NCBI GenBank assembly: GCA_942159475.1
Contig: OW804094.1
Span: 49,286,966 to 49,350,965 of the forward strand
DNA length: 64,000 nucleotides
Source of the DNA: Sthenelais limicola
Lineage: Eukaryota > Annelida > Polychaeta > Phyllodocida > Sigalionidae
Reading direction: 5' to 3'
In this document: positions 42,218-53,820 of the stretch, piece by piece
How the letters are laid out: every line of letters begins with the position of its first letter
Position numbering within the stretch: the stretch's first letter is position 1
Notes under the pieces: generated by a model
Databases searched by the model: none
Seen by the model: the letters and a program-made list of their open reading frames with translations, nothing else
What the model was told of the DNA's origin: nothing
Translations under genes and position numbers: made by a program

Positions 42218-42611
42218 CATGTGTCACACGAAAATGAGTTATAAGTCACCAAATTGATATTTTTCAATGTGTTTTATTCACAAGATTTCTTTGTTGGAAT
42301 GTTCTCATTTAACCGTTAAACATCGTATGAATACATACACCAAATTTCAATACAGTGTATCAAGTACATAATGCGTTTCTGAGGTCACCCCATAGAGCAT
42401 TTTACTTTACTATAAATAATGGTCCACGCAGAAATATTGCTTAGTATAAAACATTTAAAAAATAATATCAAATTTAAAATACAGAAATACTGATTAAATG
42501 TTCGAATCATTGGAATCAGCTTGATTTCATCTTTTCAAATATGTAATGAATATGATGATATCTCGAAATCTATTTCATTGCGACTTGTGACTTTTTTTGC
42601 CATAACACATG
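42218..42611 (+). mobile_element. MITE-A, full-length copy
   Basis: About 394 bp with both ends (CATGTGTCACACGAAAATG; CGACTTGTGAC...AACACATG). All internal landmarks are present, including GAAATATTGC, AAAATACAGAAATACTG, CATTGGAATCAGCTTGAT and GATGATATCTCGAAATC. Useful as a reference copy. Confidence 0.85.
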
Positions 42612-42625
42612 TATATATAGAGAGG

Positions 42626-42723
42626 ATGGAACTCGGTGCTAGTAATTGAATATTTATTGGATGAGATTGCATAGCAATCGAGTACCAAGTTACTAGTACT
42701 CAATTACTAGTACCGAGTTCCAT
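42626..42723. repeat. foldback hairpin ~98 bp
   Basis: Arms ATGGAACTCGGTGCTAGTAA and TTACTAGTACCGAGTTCCAT (extending TTGA/TCAA) pair with one mismatch. A nested GATTGC-ATA-GCAATC stem lies between them. It is 14 bp from the MITE-A end. Confidence 0.8.
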
Positions 42724-43404
42724 TTACTATTAATTATATAATACCCCTAGCATAGACCTTTGTTTTGGGTTTCCAATATTAATTAATTGTCACGAATCAT
42801 TGAAAAGCCAAAAGAAAACCCAATTCGATTTTGTATCATGTATACACGTACGATACAAATATTTTTATTGCACCCTACTTATCGCACCTCTCAAATGGAA
42901 TGCGCATATAATAAAGCTTGCTAAGGTATATTTACCATCGCTATTTAATCAGTTAACATTACCAATATAAATATACAATGTTATTCCCAATAGTCAATAC
43001 GTTGGATAACACTAGGACCAGGCTTGTATCGTTCCAAATTTCTGCTAGCAATATATTTATTGGTTTCAGCATCCAAATCAATGCAAACAATAGCCACAAT
43101 TCTTTTTTAGGGGTGGGGGAGGGGAGGGGAATCGAAAGGGATGGGTCGGGGAGTATTCATGTGATGCACTCATTCCAAAGTTCAAAGTTATTATTAGGTT
43201 CCATGTTATCATAAAATATCATCATTCAGGTCAGAGTTGCCTCCAAAAAATATCCTGGCTCTTGAAGGATTAGATTATTCATCCACTGACGTATCAGAAA
43301 TGGATGTCATTGTCACGTTGTATAATAAGAATCTGTTTGTTAAGATCACCTGTATTGAGTAATACATGTCTCTAGTACTCATCAGTGGCTACAGTCGGTA
43401 TATG
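42724..43404. other. no recognisable gene
   Basis: AT-rich; a G-rich patch (GGGGTGGGGGAGGGGAGGGG) at about 43,110-43,130. No repeat family recognised. Confidence 0.35.
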
Positions 43405-43650
43405 AGTCAGATCTTCAGAAAATGTACAATCGGGAAATTTACACGTTTAATAAGTTCTACTAAATTAGACTGGAAAATGTTAAATACTACATACATATCT
43501 GAGTATATTTGATATTGCCTTGGTTCAAACAATCTCTTTGGTTATGCTGAACTGAATTTTTAACCCTATTTTTGTCTTAAATTTGGGTTCTATGAGAGGA
43601 TTGGAGGAAGGTGAATTGTACATTTTCTGGTGATTTCACACATATTCTAT
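43405..43650. repeat. AGAAAATGTACAA repeat (MITE-C), copy 2
   Basis: CAGAAAATGTACAATC near 43,419 and GAATTGTACATTTTCTGG near 43,613 are inverted and may be the ends. The right half is the complement of 34,045-34,135 (AATTTGGG, GAGAGGATTGG). Confidence 0.6.
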
Positions 43651-44049
43651 TATGGGTTTTACCTGTTACGAGTGGGAAGTGGGAAGCATGACGTCGCAAT
43701 ACTGACTGAAAACATTTTTTAGTGATTTCTGATTCATATGTTATTTAGATAACTATTGATAAGAAATGTACGTGTGTATGAGTTACCAGAAAATAAAAAA
43801 GATAGGCACATAAGGCACTCTTTACATGCAGCATAGATTATAAAGGTCGGACATTTTTTATTGGTATTTTATTAATAATACGAGAAGTGGTTGCATAATA
43901 GATAGAGGTAGTGTTATCGAACAGGCGATGCCTGAAAACTGTCTAAGTATAGGTTTGTTTCTCAATGGGTTTGTCATCTATGATGGCTAAGTAAGAAAAT
44001 TAGCGGGAATGTCTCTCTCGAGAAAGTGTGGGCTAACTTTGTGAGCGCC

Positions 44050-44365
44050 CCTAATCCAAAATGACCGCCCTTGACCAATCGGAGAATTATTTTTTCAATG
44101 GTTTGGCCTACAATACTGGTCAAAATATATTTGACAGGGTTATGGGGGTCAGGGAATTCATATTTGACATTAAGTTTATGATTGATTTGACCTTGATTTG
44201 ACCTTGGAATGCAAGATAGCCGCCCTGGACCATCCAGAGAATTACCTTTTCAATAGTTTGGCCTACAGTACTGGTCTGTATATTGTTACTAGGGTTTGGG
44301 GGGGGGGGGGTCAGGGAATTCATATTTGACATAAGTTTGATGATTTGACCTCGATTTGACCTTTA
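44050..44365. repeat. ~158-bp tandem duplication
   Basis: Two diverged units join near 44,206: AGAGAATTACCTTTTCAATA, TTTGGCCTACAGTACTGGTC, GGTCAGGGAATTCATATTTG and TGATTTGACCTYGATTTGAC occur in both. The second has a run of G (44,297-44,310). A partial third start follows (AATTCAAGATGGCTGCCG). Confidence 0.75.
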
Positions 44366-44859
44366 AATTCAAGATGGCTGCCGACTTTCAGCTCAAAAAT
44401 ATCTTATTTCTCAAGCTTGTCATAGTGCGTTGGCAACATGCTCCTAATAATGCTGATTTTACTTATGGGGAGTTAAACTACAAAATAGGCAACCACAGCT
44501 AGCCCTGAACGCGGGAAACCCATTCCAAAAGCACCCTAATGGTAAAAAACATTATGGTTTTAGAATGTCACTGGAACGCCAGTTTGACGTCATCAGACTA
44601 ATTTCCTGACAGCATGATGAAAGGAGATGTATGTAAGTTTTGTTCATAACTTCGGCTAATTTTAACCTTTTGCAGAAATTCAAAGTTCTCCAGATTCATG
44701 GGAATGCGTAGACTGTAGCGTTGTAATTATACTTTGTTATTCTATATTTTGTCGGCAACTAAATCATGTTTATATTGCACCAAACCTAAAGAGTGGCCTG
44801 TGTAGTGTGGGATTTCAAGGGCATGTCCCCACCCCCAGGGAAATGCTCCAGATGACCCT
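44366..44859. other. no recognisable feature
   Basis: No gene or repeat recognised. Confidence 0.35.
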
Positions 44860-45083
44860 ACTAATATATTCATGGATATCTCAGGCCATATTCAGGAGTA
44901 TATTTAACTAAATTCACCTACTTTACTGTAGTGAGTGACCAATAGGAAAATATCACTAACATTTTTCTCATGCAAACAAAAATATAGAAATACTTGTTAG
45001 ATGTCCTACTGTTTACCATCATTGGAATCCGCTTGATCTCATCTTTTTAAATATGGTTAAATCTCAAAATCCAATTTTTGCGT
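44860..45083 (+). mobile_element. MITE-A right two-thirds
   Basis: ATATATTCATGGATATCTC, GAGTATATTTAACTAA, ATAGAAATACTTGTTAGATG, CTGTTTACCATCATTGGAAT and AATCCAATTTTTGCG. It stops just before the terminal 30 bp. Confidence 0.75.
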
Positions 45084-45792
45084 CAACCTAACGCGGTCCT
45101 ACTTTAGTATTTTATATGATACTCTAACAACTTCCCCGTGTCACTAATCTTGAGTTATATCCTGTCTATGACCTGAAAAACCTCCGTGATAAATCTCCGA
45201 CCATCCTGAAGCCGTACGGTCTATTTGTTTAACAGAAATTTCTAGATCCAAGAACAAGTTTTAATACATCAATATCGTAAATTCAATCTGCTACATTAAC
45301 CTCTGTAGCTCCAACGAGCTTCTAGTGTACCATTTTATCTGACTCTTTGTAGACCCAAGTGACTTCTCCCTGTTACTAATCCTGAGATATGTTTAAAACC
45401 TGGGAACTGTTTCTTGGTAAATCTCAGAATTAGGCTGCATGCCTGTTGACATATTCTCATAAAATGTGCTGAGTCATGGTTTCCTTTACACTAGGCGACA
45501 AGTGGTTTAACAAGGCTGAGACACCAAGTCCCGGAATCCGCCATTAATAAAATAACAATAGTTTAGATGTATAGCCACCTTCTTGCCACTAAGGGTCATA
45601 CAGTCTAGGCTCAGAGATGAGAGAGTCCCTTCATGCTGAGGGAAGGCCTCTCGCTCCAAACCGCAAAGTTCTGGTTTCTCATCGTCTAAAATTAATTCAA
45701 TAATTGATTCAAACGTGCTCATGAATGAATGGCTGGACCTATACCCAACATTTTGGCATGAATATGCTTGAGCTACACTGTGCAGTGTCAAA
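45084..45792. other. no supported gene
   Basis: Two diverged TGTCACTAATCTTGAG / TGTTACTAATCCTGAG segments (45,140 and 45,373), with flanking similarity (GACCTGAAAAACC / AACCTGGGAACTG), suggest an old duplication of about 230 bp. A 101-codon minus frame (45,507-45,812) is discussed under rejected items. Confidence 0.4.
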
Positions 45793-45942
45793 TGTGATGT
45801 GTTACAGGACAAAGAGTGACAAGTCGCAACAATTCTATTGGGTGAAAGGAGAACATTCCAAGAAAGAAAGCTTGCGAATATATCTCATAAAAAAATCAAT
45901 TTTGCAACTTGTGTGTGATTCTTTTACCTGTAACACACCACA
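45793..45942. mobile_element. MITE-A miniature derivative, 150 bp
   Basis: Both TIRs are present (TGTGATGTGTTACAGGAC; GTAACACACCACA), with CGCAACAATT and CAATTTTGCAACTTGTGTG just inside. Only about 60 bp of unrelated interior remains. It is an internally deleted mobile derivative rather than a random fragment. Confidence 0.8.
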
Positions 45943-46221
45943 AATGCTTGGCCTATGTCTTAGACTAGGGACCTATAACCTATGTCAGAGAATAGAGTGT
46001 AGACATTGTTGATGTGATGGGATTAGCGAGATTAATGGCTGGAGTTGTGGTGTAACCATAGATAATTCTCTCCTGTCTCCCCTAATCCCTTATGAGTGCT
46101 GTTACGCTGCATGAAGGTCACTGCACTATATCTACCTAGACTATGTTTCTATACCGTCTGCGCCTTCAGCGAGATAAACTTTCTAAACATGTTAGAACTG
46201 ATGTTTGACACTATAAAATGT

Positions 46222-46611
46222 GACTATTTCGCAAAAGTTGCAAAACCGATATTTTCCAAAATAATGTTTTCATAAGAACCCTTGCTTAAAATGTTTTCAT
46301 CTTTGTAGTTCTCGCAGTTGGTAGTAAGTAGCAGATAACTTCCAAGAGACAGTATATTAGATATATTCATGTATTTCTAAGGTCACCCCCAAAAAAATAT
46401 TTAGCTACATTACTAGTAATTGTCCACCCATATTGCAAACTTCTTTTTCAAAAATATAAATATCAAATTTAAAATATAGAAATACTTATAGATGTCGTAT
46501 TGTTTACTGTCATTAGAATCGGCTTTATCCCATCGTTTCAAATAACACTATGATGATATCTCAAAATTCATTTTTAGCGACTCCTGACTCATATTCCTGT
46601 GACACCTCACA
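46222..46611 (+). mobile_element. MITE-A, near full length
   Basis: The left terminus is eroded (TTGCAAAACCGATATTTTCC), the interior complete, and the right end AGCGACTCCTGACTCATATT plus ACACCTCACA. Confidence 0.8.
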
Positions 46612-47744
46612 AATAGCAATCTCAAAATATCTGAGAACACATGATGCTATCCATAACATAGTTACAAGAGGAAAAAGACTACTCGTTACTAGTATTACTT
46701 CCACTCGGTTGAGACGAGGATGTATAGCTTCTGATAAAACACTTGGATTACATATAAAGTAGACCATTATTTAATTAATTAGTGCATTGTCGAGGCTTCT
46801 GAATAGATTCAACCTAGGTATTATGGATCTTGAGAAACTGCAATTAGTGATAGTAATACAAACGAAACACAATACAAACGAAACACGATTGGAACACCAA
46901 GCTGTACCTCAAAGATAAATAAAAACGTTACAACAACAATCTAGGTCTTTTCCCTCCGCCTCTTTTCTTCCCTCCCCTCCCCCTCTCCTATTTTTCCACC
47001 CTCTCCCTTTTCCTCACTCTCCCCTCCTACAACCTCTCCCTTCCCTTCCCTTCCCCTCTCCAATTCTCCCACCCTCTCCCACCACTCTTCTTCACTCTCC
47101 CACTACTCTGCATGTAGTGGCAACTGACGTAGTATCTCACAGGGGCTTTCCCAGGCTATAAATAGAGTGTGTAGATCCCAATTTAAAGAAGGCTCCAAAA
47201 TGACATTTTGCACCCTAGATACCTTCACAGACCATATACAAAGTTCTCCAAAGAGGGTGGAAAGAACTCTACGGCTGAGTAAAATGGTTTGTGAAAGAAC
47301 AAATTCCGAGAACATGTGAGACAAAGAAACCCCTCTTTTCCCCCTAAAGAAACCCCTCTTTTCTACCTCTTTTCGTAGAAATTGCTTTTCCCGTATATCA
47401 TATGGATAACCTCTTACCTGTATAAACTCTCTCTGCCCTCCTTAAACCACTCTTTCAAACTTTGCTTTCCACCCTCCCATCCCTACAATTCAAAACCATG
47501 TAAAATATACTTTATTTGCTTTTCCTATATTTCTATTATTCCTCAACCATTAATCTTTCACCAATTATGAATCAATTCTTTTATTTTGATATCCATCTTC
47601 ATGTATACATTTTAATCAAGTCAAAGAAAAAACAACTTGTCAATTTTATCAACACTATTATATAATCTAACAATTCATTTATCTATTGTCAAATAAAATA
47701 TATGTATCCACACTCGTTATTGTTCTCGTATGGTTATAAAATGT
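46612..47744. other. pyrimidine-rich region, no gene
   Basis: 46,940-47,110 is strongly C/T-biased (CCCTCCCCTCC, TCTCCCTTTTCC, CCTTCCCTTCCC). The rest is AT-rich. Frames here lack motifs. Confidence 0.5.
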
Positions 47745-48672
47745 ATCATGTGTCAACCAGTTGGCTAGAGTAAGGTTCTTTATTGATCAGAAAGCGACAG
47801 TTAGCATATTAAAGGCCCATGTGTTACCTCTGACAGAATACGGTTTGATTTTCTTCAGGCTCACGAACGCAAGCATAGTAAGGAAAATTCAAAGTGTGTT
47901 CAACCGAGGATTAAGGCTGATTGAAGTAGACAATTTTAGACCTGTGAGTGAAATCATGTCTAGATATGGGTTTAATACTGTTGAACGAAGAGGGAACATT
48001 GCCATGTATGGCTTGATGTATAATCTAAAAAATCTTGATATGTATATCCAGGATATGCCCAGGCAAACAAGGTTGGCCGAAGGTATAAACATGGTAACAG
48101 TTCAACCATTAACAAAATTAAGAAAAGCCCTAACTACTTAGGCCCAAAAATGTGGAATGAACTAACGGTAGCCTGTAAGTGCATGACATGGTCTTGCTTG
48201 AAACAAGACCTAAAGAACAGAGAGGTTCTTTGAGGAACATTGAGGAGTTAGACTGTAATTTGTAATTCGAATGGAACTGACATAGAAATCATATATAAGT
48301 GCAGCATTGTACGCTGACTTATTGAGATTGAATAAGCTAGGTCCCACGATAAATGGGAAATTTGGGTTAGAAAATTGTGATTGTCTTTTATAATTGTTGG
48401 ACTGACCCGAAGGGGTATGTATTTTAGGCTTGGCAAAAATAATGTAGAAAAAGAAGTAAAGGTGGAGTAATATATGTAATGATTTATAGTAGCAGTATGA
48501 TACCATCGTAATTATGAGAAAGTGTTGAATTTCTATGTATAGAAGTATATCATCTTGAATCTATGTCAATTTAAAACGTTAAACTTGTATATTCTAGCAT
48601 TTTTTGGACGAATGAGAACTATCACTCTGTGAAACTTTGTCAATAAAATTTATTAAAAAAAAAAAATGTGTC
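47745..48672 (+). mobile_element. 5'-truncated LINE, same group as 1.1-4.2 kb
   Basis: Retains only the C-terminal coding part and 3' UTR. The frame 47,761-48,141 reads VSILKAHVLPLTEYGLIFF, KIQSVFNRGLRLIEVDNF and ERRGNIAMYGLMYNLKNLD; one frameshift near 48,115 leads to GPKMWNELTV. The 3' end GGACGAATGAGAACTATCA, TGTGAAACTT, AAATTTATT and a 14-A tail (48,652-48,666 region) matches the first LINE's end in order. 5' truncation is the normal outcome of target-primed reverse transcription. Confidence 0.85.
47761..48230 (+). pseudogene. LINE RT C-terminal domain remnant
   Basis: About 126 codons open, then continuing in the next frame to a stop near 48,230. It is more open than the copy at 3.4 kb, hence probably younger, yet it lacks the RT catalytic box and endonuclease. 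Confidence 0.8.
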
Positions 48673-51205
48673 AAGCAAATAAAAATGTAAAAATAATAAT
48701 TATGTCTAAAATATATATAAAAACAAAAAATGTGTTGCCTACTTTAAGCTAACCACAGCAGCAATATGGCAGCGCTCAGGTGAAAGAGGGAATTCAATTA
48801 TTTCATCCATTCTCTATATGGCATTTTCCAGCTTACATTTACAACTTGTATAATGTCAGGCCGTTATCTTTAACCTTATTCGCGTTGAAAAGAATATGTG
48901 CTGATCTGGGTCGGCACTTTAGTACTTCAAAATTTGTCAATAGGACATTGTGGTTTTACCCGACGACATGCATTGCTGAAGTCGATCAAAGTTGGTAGCG
49001 AATAGATATTTGATAGAAATGAAGCGTCCAAATAAATAATGAATTTAGTCATTGTACTTAGGAATTGATATCATGTGTCAACCTAATCTTAAAGTTGTAT
49101 CTCTGCTTAAGGTGACTCAGTACTGATGCTTGTAACCGTTGCCAGAAAAGCCGTCCCGATTTCTTGTGTATGTGTTACTTGTACTGTATCTACATTCATA
49201 TCAAATTCCATTAAGATTTATCAAGCCGTTTTCTTTTATAAACATTGATTGCCATCAGCCAAAGCAAATTTTGTTAGTTCCCCTTACTGCGACAAGGGGA
49301 CTGCCATGGGGCTAACTCAGGATGTGGGGAATAGAATATCTGATGATAAGTGTATATGTTGAATGTCAGTCAATTTGATGTCTGAATTCATGTCAGAAGC
49401 ATTTAAAAAAAATTATGTTAATACATTACTCAAATGTAGTTAGCATTACTCAAACCTGATTGAATATTTCTATTTCCATAGCATTAAAAATAGCCTGTTG
49501 ACCTATATTTCTTTTCATGATCATTATTTTATCTCAAGTTTCTTTGATTAAAATTTTAGAGAAATCCATCGGTTTTGAATTTCAGTACTGAAATGACCTT
49601 AATCAAATTCCCAGTAGTTATAACGAATAATGCAGTTATAATGACTACATTAAAACATATGACAAGCTTCTATTCCTAAAGGACACATTTTATCCTAGAA
49701 CATACTGTTGAATTCTCCAAGATCGTTAACCTAGTTAACCAGGATAAAAAGTGCACCGTCGCTCTGACATTAATAAGATACAGGATACAGACATTTTTAT
49801 GTCATCATTGAAATGTCCTCAAATTAACTTTTTAGTATGTACAGCAAATAACACCCACGATATAGTCTCAAGTTTGGCAGGAGAAAGAAAGCATTATGAC
49901 CTAATCTAATTAATTGTTTTCCCCAAAAGACTAAAACGATGAATTGATTTCTCACCGTGCCTTGAGGGAGGAACCGAAAGCAGGCAAAACAGTGTTGTTC
50001 TTGAAGCTGGAATCCCCGCTAATTGTGATAGGAATTTCCTACTTTTACTCCTTTCTTTACCTACCTGTCTGCGAGTAGATTGCCATTAGATTTTGTATTC
50101 TGCTTTCATAAAAGTCTAGATTTCTACGTATACAAAAGGGTACCAGTGTATTTGTATTTTGATATTTGTATTCAGCGTGTGACATTATGTAACAAATAAA
50201 CAGTTTTCAGAAGTTCTCATCAGCAAACTATTTGAGAGAGGAAGAAAAGTACATTTCAAATTAACTTTTGCTAGGAATGCCACTTTAACAGTCCCCCGCG
50301 CTTAAGTGCTTGGGTCTTGTAAATGGGGAGTGGCCTGTTGCCATGGCAATATTAGCTGTATCATGTTTCCCAATGCGCGTGCTCCATGCTAGCCGCCATT
50401 ATCCATCTACTTTGAGTCCCGCTAGGTCCCCCATAGGGCGCGTCGGGCGCAGGACACTTTAACTGTGTCATTGGCCCCACTTTACCTTCTCAATACCTCA
50501 CTTGGCTATCTACCATTTTGAGACTCGATCTGCATGAGATTGTTAGAGCTCTAATGTAATTAAACTAGAGGAGATAAACCATTTCTAACATATATATGAT
50601 AATTATTTTGATACAGTTTATTTCTCGACAATTTCACACATTGGGATACGTTTCATGCGAGAATAAATGAGGATTAATAAGAATAACATCAAGAAAACTA
50701 CTAACTGAATTAATCCTATATAATAAGTTATGCAGCTCACACACACTATTCGCATCAAACAACCAAAAAATCAAGGTTTACATTCTCGACGTCAACATTT
50801 GCTGTTGTGATTCTAAAAACAATCATACCATTTAAGTCTGTAAATATAAAAACAAATGCAGCGTATATAATATGAAGATATTCATTCCTATGCAAACGAC
50901 CCATTATGGTTAGTGTAAGATAACATAATTATCTTGTATAACTATACCTGATAAATATGTATAATCAATTTGCGTATACTTGGCGAAGATCTGGAAAAAT
51001 AAAAATCTATGATTATATCTCATAATGATAACTAAACTTGCCACCACTCCAGGATCCAAAAGTCATTTAGCTTCAACTATTCTTTATTTTCTGATGCATG
51101 TCCTGATTCAAATAATTCCTGAGTTCTTCTTGGCCTCACAGAGCAATGTCTAAAGGGTGAGACATACTAGCCGAACCATCAACTCTATACTGTGCTACTG
51201 GATAA
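48673..51205. other. 2.5 kb without recognisable gene or repeat
   Basis: The longest stretch free of the window's repeat families. It is AT-rich except for a G+C-richer patch at 50,285-50,460 (CCCCCGCGCTTAAG, GCGCGTCGGGCGCAGGAC). No ORF above about 75 codons. It could be intronic or intergenic host DNA with a regulatory patch. Confidence 0.5.
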
Positions 51206-51492
51206 ATTAGATTTTGAGATATCATCATAATTATTTGAACAAATGATATCAAGCCGATTCCAATGATAGTAAACAGTAATATGAATATCTAAATATACTC
51301 CATAGGACGACCTTCTATATCTGTAAATATATTTAATAGACTGTCTTGAAATTTGGTAATTGTATTCATGCTACAAACAGCAATAAGCACCGCGACAAAT
51401 GAAAACATTTTGACAGAGATATCTTGGGAATACCACCCTTTGAAAAATATCAATTTTGCGACTTGTGACGAATTTTCCTTTAACACCTCACA
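51206..51492 (-). mobile_element. MITE-A copy, minus orientation
   Basis: GATTTTGAGATATCATCATA, GATTCCAATGATAGTAAACA, AATACTCCATAGGACGACC and a right terminus CAATTTTGCGACTTGTGACG, TTTAACACCTCAC. The A-rich block is missing. Confidence 0.8.
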
Positions 51493-52680
51493 TTATCTGT
51501 TGGACGGCTGCTCCCCTTGAAAAAGTCGGCTCAGTCTTCATAGGGCACTAGTGGGGGTGTGACATATCGTGAAGCATGAGACTTGTAAGGTGGAAGATGG
51601 AGGCTATAAGGGAGATACATGTAGGGTGGGTGATATATATATCCATATTTGACGAAAGGTTATAATTATATTTAGTTGGTGCATTATCCTGAAGCGAAGG
51701 CCATGGACCGTTCAAGGCACAGACTAAATGTAATTATTCAATTTCCTTTTGAAAATGGATAGAGTCCATTGTCCTGATGTATCGTATATACGTTCACTCT
51801 TAGACTACAGTGCAGCTCCCACTATGTAACACTACAGGATCTATACGTGAACCACTTCAATGGTTCTTAGCACCTACGGCAATACGGTGAATTTCCACGT
51901 TTGCATTATTGTATTTTTATTTCCTGTGAACTTCTGTTATTGTATGTTGTATCTAAAATGAGCAAAAACATTCCCCAAAAGAAAATCTGTATTCTTTATA
52001 CCCAGCTGAATGAGCAATTATTAAGGTTTATATAAGTAATAACTGCTTAATTTTCAGAGCTTGCTGTCATCACATAATTTATCTGCTCAAGAAATCGATT
52101 GAACTTTGGCAACTAAAAGTTATTTGACTACTATGTTTAACATATACAATAATTTTGATGATTGAAACGTATCATCATTTGTGAAATATCATGAAATAAT
52201 AACCTGTTCAAACAAAATACAAAAACAATCCGTGGTGTTTTACATTATACACCTACAGAGGTAAGTTCAGTTTGTTTTCTCTCTCAGTTTTTACATGCAC
52301 TCCTCTCTGATTAAACAAGCACATCTGCCTTGCAAAGGCCTTAAACATTTATGATTAACACATTTTCTCTAATCCAGGAAGTATATAAACACAAGTGAAT
52401 TTGTAGCGATTTGGCTCGCTTCCATATCAATGTAAATATTTGATCAGGTCCTGTCCATTTCATTGATTCTTTTATCGTTACTTACAAAACATGGCATCTT
52501 TTGGGAGTTGTGGAATTGGTTTGTATTGTGAAACCAGAAGAAGATGCGGCTGAGTAGTATTTAATTTTTGATTTACAACTAGGATGTCCGTTGTATAATT
52601 TACTGAGTCTGAAACGCTTTTTTTCTACTTTCAAAAGTTGGGAGATCTTTAAATGACTCAGCAAATATGAGGCGATAGTA
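51493..52680. other. no recognisable feature
   Basis: AT-rich, no gene or repeat recognised. Confidence 0.35.
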
Positions 52681-52816
52681 GGGGACTTGCATAGCACCGT
52701 CCTGAATCTAGATCACTTGAAATCATTAGGAATTGTGCGTTAGAGCCAAAGCTATAGAAAACAATATGGTGTTTGACATGTAGTATTTATGAATGCTCTC
52801 ATGTAAACATTATATG
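52681..52816 (+). mobile_element. MITE-B left part
   Basis: GGGGACTTGCATAGCACCG, TAGAAAACAATATGGTG and TTTATGAATGCTCTCATGTA. It is truncated where a MITE-A left end starts. Confidence 0.7.
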
Positions 52817-53035
52817 CATGTGTTTCAGGAAAGTGAGTCACAAGTCACAAAATTGATATTTTTGGAAGTATTTTTTCCACAATAATACAATATTATCTTT
52901 ATAGGCATGTTATCAGTTTTAGGGTATCTAATGTTCCTATTCATAGAATACATGTACCAAATTTCAAGAATGTGTATTAGATATATGCATGCATTTTGTA
53001 GCTCATATGCAGATATTGCAAATTATTTTAGCAGT
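52817..53035 (+). mobile_element. MITE-A left part abutting MITE-B
   Basis: CATGTGTTTCAGGAAAGTGA, GTCACAAGTCACAAAATTG and CCAAATTTCAAGAATGTGTA. It ends at the minisatellite. Confidence 0.75.
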
Positions 53036-53049
53036 TTTCTAGCATTTAT

Positions 53050-53692
53050 GCGGTAGACAAGCAAATATGTTCCAATGCTCTAGCGCCAGAGCCTACATTC
53101 ATGCAGTAGACAACAAGTGGCAATGCTCTACCACCAGAGCCTATATTCATGCAGTAGACAACATATGGCAATGCTCTACCACCAAAGCCTATATTCATGC
53201 AGTAGACAACATGTGACAATGATCTAGCGCCAGAGCCTATCTTCATGCAGTATACAACATATGGCAATGCTCTACCACCAAAGCCTATATTCATGCAGTA
53301 TACAACATATGACAATGCTCTACCACCAAAGCCTATATTCATGCAGTATACGACATATGGCAATGCTCTACCACCAAAGCCTATATTCATGCAGTATACA
53401 ACATATGGCAATGCTCTACCACCAAAGCCTATATTCATGCAGTATACAACATATGGCAATGTTCTACCACCAAAGCCTATATTCATGCAGTAGACAATAT
53501 ATGGCAATGCTCTACCACCAAAGCCTATATTCATGCAGTAGACAACAAATAGCAAATACTCAGGCACCAAAGCCTATATTCATGCAGTAGACAACAAGTG
53601 GCAATGCTCTACCACCAGAGCCTATATTCATGCAGTAGACAGCAACTAGCAAATGCTCAAGCACCAGAGCCTATATTCATGCAGTAGACGAG
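53050..53692. repeat. 48-bp minisatellite, about 13 units
   Basis: The core TATATTCATGCAGTA recurs every 48 bp from about 53,095 to 53,680, with CAATGCTCTACCACCA between. Terminal units are most diverged (AGCGCCAGAGCC left, CTCAAGCACCAGAGCC right) and central ones nearly identical, as expected for unequal exchange. Because 48 is divisible by 3, long open frames occur on both strands (174 codons minus; 109 and 82 plus). I regard them as repeat artefacts. Confidence 0.9.
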
Positions 53693-53730
53693 AATAGTGA
53701 ATGTCTAGACAGGATCCTTGATGCAAGATG

Positions 53731-53820
53731 TAATGTCTGGGGAGGCTGCCTCAGTAGAAACCTCAACTCAACCTCAACTGTAATGTCTGGGGAGGCTGCC
53801 TCAGTAGAAACCTCAACTAT
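53731..53820 (+). repeat. 50-bp tandem duplication
   Basis: TAATGTCTGGGGAGGCTGCC, then TCAGTAGAAACCTCAACT at 53,731 repeats at 53,781. Confidence 0.85.

Noticed and set aside
45507..45812. Minus-strand 101-codon frame (DDEKPELCGLEREAFPQHEG...) that looks somewhat protein-like
   Set aside because: A TTTTAG acceptor precedes the best part, but I found no convincing donor, partner exon or known domain, and its start lies in a MITE-A terminus. It could be a lone exon; a protein search would decide.
46940..47110. CT-rich tract as a promoter or microsatellite gene feature
   Set aside because: Simple low-complexity DNA with no adjacent gene to support a regulatory role.
53046..53570. 174-codon minus ORF with regular internal repeats
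   Set aside because: Explained by a stop-free 48-bp tandem unit; two plus-strand frames are equally open.
53050..53692. Regularly spaced repeats suggesting a CRISPR array
   Set aside because: Units are continuous tandem repeats without unique spacers, and the context is eukaryotic.
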